Positions 60,971 through 64,000 of a DNA stretch of 64,000 nt are shown piece after piece. The DNA is from Gilvimarinus polysaccharolyticus (GTDB lineage: Bacteria; Pseudomonadota; Gammaproteobacteria; Pseudomonadales; Cellvibrionaceae): the NCBI RefSeq assembly GCF_001187555.1, contig NZ_LFIJ01000001.1, positions 272,159 to 336,158 on the forward strand. Direction: 5' to 3'. The stretch's first letter is position 1, and each line of letters opens with the position of its first letter. The notes beneath the pieces were generated by a model, which was not told the DNA's origin, made no database searches, and worked only from the letters and a program-made list of their open reading frames with translations. The position numbers were made by a program, and so were the translations under genes.

Positions 60971-61893
60971 GCTTTTTCCTCCACCAGTGAGACAAAGATT
61001 TCTTCCAGAGAACTCTGGCGGGTTTGTAGATCTTGGTAATGGATGCCGGCGCTTTGCAGCTGCGCTAATAACTCAGATACGCCCGAGTCAGTCTCAGCGG
61101 TACTGTAGTGATAAATTAAGCTGGCACCGTCGTCGGCCAACTGTAAATCGTCACGCATCAGCTCGGTGGGTAACTGGGTAATAGGCTTGCTGAGCAGCAC
61201 GGTTAAACTTTTTCGGCCCAGTTCGCGCATCAAAGCGTGTTTGTCTTCGACCAGCATTAATTTACCTTTGTTGATCACGCCGATGCGGTCGGCCATGTCT
61301 TCAGCTTCTTCGATGTAATGGGTGGTTAAAATAATCGTAACACCCTCGCCCCGCAGGCGTCGGATCATGGCCCACATCTCGCGTCTTAGCTCTACATCCA
61401 CACCAGCGGTGGGTTCGTCTAAAAATAAAATTGTGGGTTGGTGCGCCAGCGCTTTGGCGATTAACACTCGACGCTTCATGCCGCCCGAGAGTGCCATAAT
61501 GCGCGAATCTTTTTTCTCCCACAGCGACAGGTTTTTCAGCAACTGCTCAAGGTAGGCATCGTCCGGTGGGCAGCCAAACAAACCACGACTAAAGTGAACC
61601 GTGTTCCAGACACTGTCAAAAATATTGATGGACAGCTCTTGCGGCACCAAGCCGATTTGTTTACGCGCTTGGCGAAAATCGTTTTGCGTATCGTGGGAGT
61701 CGACCACGATGCGGCCAGCGGTGGCGTTAACGATGCCACAAATAATCCCGATAAGGGTGGTCTTGCCTGCGCCGTTGGGGCCAAGCAGCGCAAAGATCTC
61801 GCCGCGGCGGATGGATAAATTGATATTACTAAGAGCGTTAAACCCAGTGTCGTAGGTTTTGTCGACGCCCTCTAGAGTGAGAATATCTGACAC
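60967..61893 (-). CDS. ABC transporter ATP-binding protein (YadG-like)
   Basis: A 308-residue ATPase with Walker [11 protein letters not shown]-loop region, signature LSGGMKRR, Walker [13 protein letters not shown] and the H-loop in TTHYIEE. The extra C-terminal region (from about residue 220, ending SLEEIFVSL) is typical of exporters of the YadG/CcmA type. It pairs with the overlapping YadH-like permease. The start is ATG 61893 with AAGGAG about 5 bases upstream (read on the minus strand). Confidence 0.94.
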   Translation of the reverse strand: MSDILTLEGVDKTYDTGFNALSNINLSIRRGEIFALLGPNGAGKTTLIGIICGIVNATAGRIVVDSHDTQNDFRQARKQIGLVPQELSINIFDSVWNTVHFSRGLFGCPPDDAYLEQLLKNLSLWEKKDSRIMALSGGMKRRVLIAKALAHQPTILFLDEPTAGVDVELRREMWAMIRRLRGEGVTIILTTHYIEEAEDMADRIGVINKGKLMLVEDKHALMRELGRKSLTVLLSKPITQLPTELMRDDLQLADDGASLIYHYSTAETDSGVSELLAQLQSAGIHYQDLQTRQSSLEEIFVSLVEEKA

Positions 61894-61929
61894 GTGATCT
61901 CCTTGTATTTAGCGGTATTGCCATAGGCT

Positions 61930-62421
61930 CTAGAATATAGAGTTTATGGCCGTGGGGGTACCTGTGACCGGCTCAATACGGTGACGCCTAAGCACCGGCA
62001 GTAAAGTGTTGGCTTGCTCGTTAAGGTGTGCTCGGTAGTCGCGACAAAAACCGCGCCATAGCTGTTTCACCGATGGGGTGGGCATACTGCTGCGGGCTTG
62101 GCTGTTGGCCTTGCGGTGGGCAACACACTCTAAGCGATCGAGCGCGACGGCGAACTTTAGTTGACGATCTTCCAAGCGATTGGCCAAAACTGGGTCATAC
62201 TCTTGTAAAAACGGGTAGTAGGCTTGGTCTTGGCGATCGGCAAATTGGCGCAGTTGCCAGACGCAGACGTTAACCCCCGTTTGTACTCGCTGAGCATCCA
62301 GCGCGCTCGCCTCGTTTAGTAGCTCGCTCAGTTGTCTTAAATAAGTGGTGATTGGCTCCGTGGTTATCGTGCGATTGGCCCCTAGCGGTGGGCGAGAGTG
62401 CTGGCGGCATACAAACATCAT
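61930..62421 (-). CDS. Unrecognised small alpha-helical protein
   Basis: A 163-residue protein I do not recognise. ATG 62421 has a strong ribosome site (GGGAGG, about 5 bases upstream). The sequence is mostly helical and charged, without signal or membrane segment. DRQDQAYYPFLQEYD and HLNEQANTLLPVLRRH faintly recall the metal-binding helices of hemerythrin-like proteins (H, EE and FP patterns), but the usual histidine ligands are mostly absent; this is only a resemblance. It reads toward the ABC exporter gene, 36 bp away, and lies divergent from the WYL regulator across a gap with two inverted repeats. It may be co-transcribed with the exporter and controlled by the WYL protein. Confidence 0.6.
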   Translation of the reverse strand: MMFVCRQHSRPPLGANRTITTEPITTYLRQLSELLNEASALDAQRVQTGVNVCVWQLRQFADRQDQAYYPFLQEYDPVLANRLEDRQLKFAVALDRLECVAHRKANSQARSSMPTPSVKQLWRGFCRDYRAHLNEQANTLLPVLRRHRIEPVTGTPTAINSIF

Positions 62422-62492
62422 AAATCCTCCCTGTGATACGGATCTGTCGCGAGATTTAAGCCCGCAACCTGCAATGCAATATTTATGGGTTA

Positions 62493-62518
62493 GTCGAACA
62501 GAGGTTGCCGCGTTCGAC
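62493..62518. repeat. Inverted repeat GTCGAAC / GTTCGAC
   Basis: A perfect 7-bp inverted repeat, GTCGAAC (62493-62499) and GTTCGAC (62512-62518), with 12 bases between. It lies 72 bp upstream of the unknown 163-residue gene and 153 bp upstream of the WYL regulator gene and is a plausible operator. Confidence 0.5.
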
Positions 62519-62536
62519 ATCAGTGGATAAAAATTG

Positions 62537-62587
62537 CATGCTACCGAGCATATACGACAGTTTATGACGTATAACTCGGCTAGCATG
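62537..62587. repeat. 51-bp interrupted palindrome in the divergent gap
   Basis: Outer arms CATGCTA (62537-62543) and TAGCATG (62581-62587), middle CCGAG (62544-62548) with CTCGG (62575-62579), inner TATACG (62551-62556) with CGTATA (62568-62573): 18 paired positions around an 11-base centre. On the minus strand the hairpin is followed three bases later by T5, so it could also act as an attenuator in the leader of the unknown gene. Confidence 0.6.
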
Positions 62588-62670
62588 TCCCTCAATCATT
62601 CTATTTATTATTCTTTACGGTAATCGCCGTTGGTTTTGCACGGCCATGTGACAAAACTCAAGGAGACGCT

Positions 62671-63702
62671 ATGGCCAATACTGCAACGCGCTTGTTAAAT
62701 CTGATCATGCTGTTGCAGCGCGAGCCCAATACCCCGGCATCGCGCTTAGCCGAGGCGCTGGATGTATCGGTGCGCACGGTACAACGCTATATCACTATGC
62801 TGGAGGAAATGGGGGTGCCGGTGTATGCCGAGCGAGGTTCTCAGGGGGGGTACTCACTGGTGCGTGGTTATCGTATGCCGCCGCTGGTGCTATCGCCCGA
62901 AGAGGCGGTAGCGGTCTCGCTGGGCACCTCGGTGATCTCGGGGCTGTGGGGCAATCTGTTTCGTACCTCGGCCCAAAGCGCCATGACCAAGATCGCCAAT
63001 GTGCTGCCCGAAGAACAATTGCGCGAGGTTCGCTGGGCGCAAGACAGTCTGTTAACTCGCGGCTTGCCTCGCGCTAATCCCAGCGTTAATGAGCCATCAC
63101 TAGAAACACTTTATCAGGCCAGTCGCCGCCATCAGCAGCTGGATATTGTCTATCAAGGGCGAGGGCGCGTTCAGGCACAGTCGCGGCGTATCGATCCCTA
63201 CGCGTTGATCTACAGCTGGGGGCAGCAGTACTGTGTTGCTTATTGCCATTTGCGCGGTGCCATGCGCTCGTTTCGGATCGATCGAATACTGTCGCTGCAA
63301 ACTCTTGAATCGCACTTTGATAAGCCCACCGACTTTGATCCGAGTAAGTATTTAAATCAAGCAACCGATGACCGGCCGATGACCCGCGTGAGCTTGTTGT
63401 TTGCCGCAGAGCACGCCGATTTAGCTCGGGATTACGCCTGTTGCTGGGATACGCTTGAAGAGCGCGAAGATGGCAGTTGGTTGGCCGAATACAGCACCGC
63501 TGATTTGGATATGGCTCGCTGCCGAGTGATGAGCTTTGCCCCCAAAGCGCAGGTGCTGGGGCCGCCGGAGTTGATCGAGAAAATTCAACAAGCAGCGTTA
63601 GCAGTGCTTGCCCAGTACCCTCTGACATCGGCTGCTACTGGAGCGGTGCCGGTTAACCCTGCGTCGCCACAATTACCTCATAGTACTTCGTTAAACAGTT
63701 AA
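62671..63702 (+). CDS. HTH-WYL domain transcriptional regulator
   Basis: A 343-residue regulator: N-terminal helix-turn-helix (NTPASRLAEALDVSVRTVQRYITMLEEMGVPVYAERGSQGGYSLV, the HTH-11/DeoR-like pattern of YafY proteins), a linker with LSPEEAVAVSLG, and a WYL domain (about 155-230; LDIVYQGRGRVQAQSRRIDPYALIYSWGQQYCVAYCHLRGAMRSFRIDRI) which in this family binds a nucleic-acid or nucleotide ligand. CAAGGAG precedes ATG 62671. It faces the unknown small gene and the ABC exporter genes divergently and may regulate them through the palindromes between. Confidence 0.9.
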   Translation: MANTATRLLNLIMLLQREPNTPASRLAEALDVSVRTVQRYITMLEEMGVPVYAERGSQGGYSLVRGYRMPPLVLSPEEAVAVSLGTSVISGLWGNLFRTSAQSAMTKIANVLPEEQLREVRWAQDSLLTRGLPRANPSVNEPSLETLYQASRRHQQLDIVYQGRGRVQAQSRRIDPYALIYSWGQQYCVAYCHLRGAMRSFRIDRILSLQTLESHFDKPTDFDPSKYLNQATDDRPMTRVSLLFAAEHADLARDYACCWDTLEEREDGSWLAEYSTADLDMARCRVMSFAPKAQVLGPPELIEKIQQAALAVLAQYPLTSAATGAVPVNPASPQLPHSTSLNS

Positions 63703-63910
63703 AGTGTCCCAGTAAAAGCTTTGAATATCGTGCTCGATAAGCTCATTATGGCCGTAGACCTTACTTGCGGATTAGGGCCGTTTATTTAATTAGCGCACAT
63801 CAGATGCATCCAATAAACCAATGTGGCCGTAACTGTAACAAATACCGTATTTTGACGTCTTATTCATTAATCCCTATTTTAATGAGCACACACCACAGGA
63901 TATAGCCGTT

Positions 63911-64000
63911 ATGTTGATTAAACGCCCGCCTCGTATAGCGACCAGTGAGATCACCCCCGAGCCTATTTACCGAGCGCGGCGCCAATTTATGCAGCAGAGC
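63911..64000 (+). CDS. msrP: Protein-methionine-sulfoxide reductase catalytic subunit MsrP, 5' part
   Basis: Only the first 30 codons are present; the frame is open at the window end. The N-terminus reads MLIKRPPRIATSEITPEPIY, then RARRQFMQQS, matching MsrP (YedY), a periplasmic molybdopterin enzyme that repairs oxidised methionines with electrons from MsrQ. The RRQFM block is the start of its twin-arginine signal peptide. The preceding 208 bp after the WYL gene hold no open frame or terminator I could see. Confidence 0.85.
   Translation, partial: MLIKRPPRIATSEITPEPIYRARRQFMQQS

Noticed and set aside
63086..63628. 180-residue open frame on the minus strand inside the WYL gene
   Set aside because: It lies within a convincing regulator gene on the plus strand and has no features of its own.

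Overview
The window looks like a chromosomal segment of a marine or saprophytic gammaproteobacterium, most like the Cellvibrionales (Cellvibrio, Teredinibacter, Saccharophagus, Simiduia relatives). The pointers are the Pseudomonas-like order of the core gene clusters, a TorF-type marine porin, and a pullulanase lipoprotein with a poly-serine linker of the kind common in Cellvibrionaceae carbohydrate-active enzymes. This placement is inference from gene content and style; I ran no database search. Most of the window is ordinary core genome. I saw no rRNA, tRNA, CRISPR array, transposase or phage gene.

Layout. 1-3.9 kb: end of a porin, a galE broken by an in-frame TAG, and a three-gene operon on the minus strand (PepSY protein, PhoP-like regulator, PhoQ-like kinase). 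4.2-15.4 kb: the conserved cell-wall/lipoate cluster proA-nadD-rsfS-rlmH-mrdA-rodA-mltB-rlpA-dacA-ybeD-lipB-lipA, all on the plus strand. 15.4-19.2 kb: a GNAT acetyltransferase, a glycerophosphodiesterase, a short MscS-like channel, an aspartate/aromatic aminotransferase, a candidate structured RNA and an SOS-boxed yebG. 19.3-26.7 kb: murJ-ribF-ileS-lspA-fkpB-ispH. 26.7-37.6 kb: type IV pilus minor pilins (fimT/fimU, pilV, pilW, pilX, pilY1, pilE), an extra prepilin on the opposite strand, and pilS-pilR. 37.7-43.2 kb: nadE, bamD, rluD, pgeF and a SYLF-domain protein.

43.2-64 kb is the more accessory part. A two-gene operon encodes a large secreted DUF11-type repeat protein with a C-terminal anchor and a secreted protein with a phage-tail-fibre/S74-like C-terminus; a CRP-like site lies upstream. 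Next come a TetR regulator and an acrAB-type RND pump that share a TGAACGTTTrTTCA operator core, an orphan CHASE-PAS-PAS hybrid kinase with an Hpt domain, a large pullulanase with paired ATACGTAT sites upstream, a YadGH-type ABC exporter, an unrecognised 163-residue protein facing a WYL regulator across a palindrome-rich gap, and the 5' end of msrP.

How they work together: the left half makes and places the envelope (PBP2/RodA elongation machinery, lipid II flippase, lytic transglycosylases, BamD, signal peptidase II) and supplies cofactors (NAD, FMN/FAD, lipoate). The middle builds and regulates type IV pili. The right half handles efflux, alpha-glucan use, surface proteins and signalling. 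The items most worth following are the structured RNA candidate near 18.7 kb, the galE nonsense codon, the TetR/RND operator pair, the secreted two-protein operon and the palindromic region near 62.5 kb. None of these amounts to a clearly new system on sequence alone.
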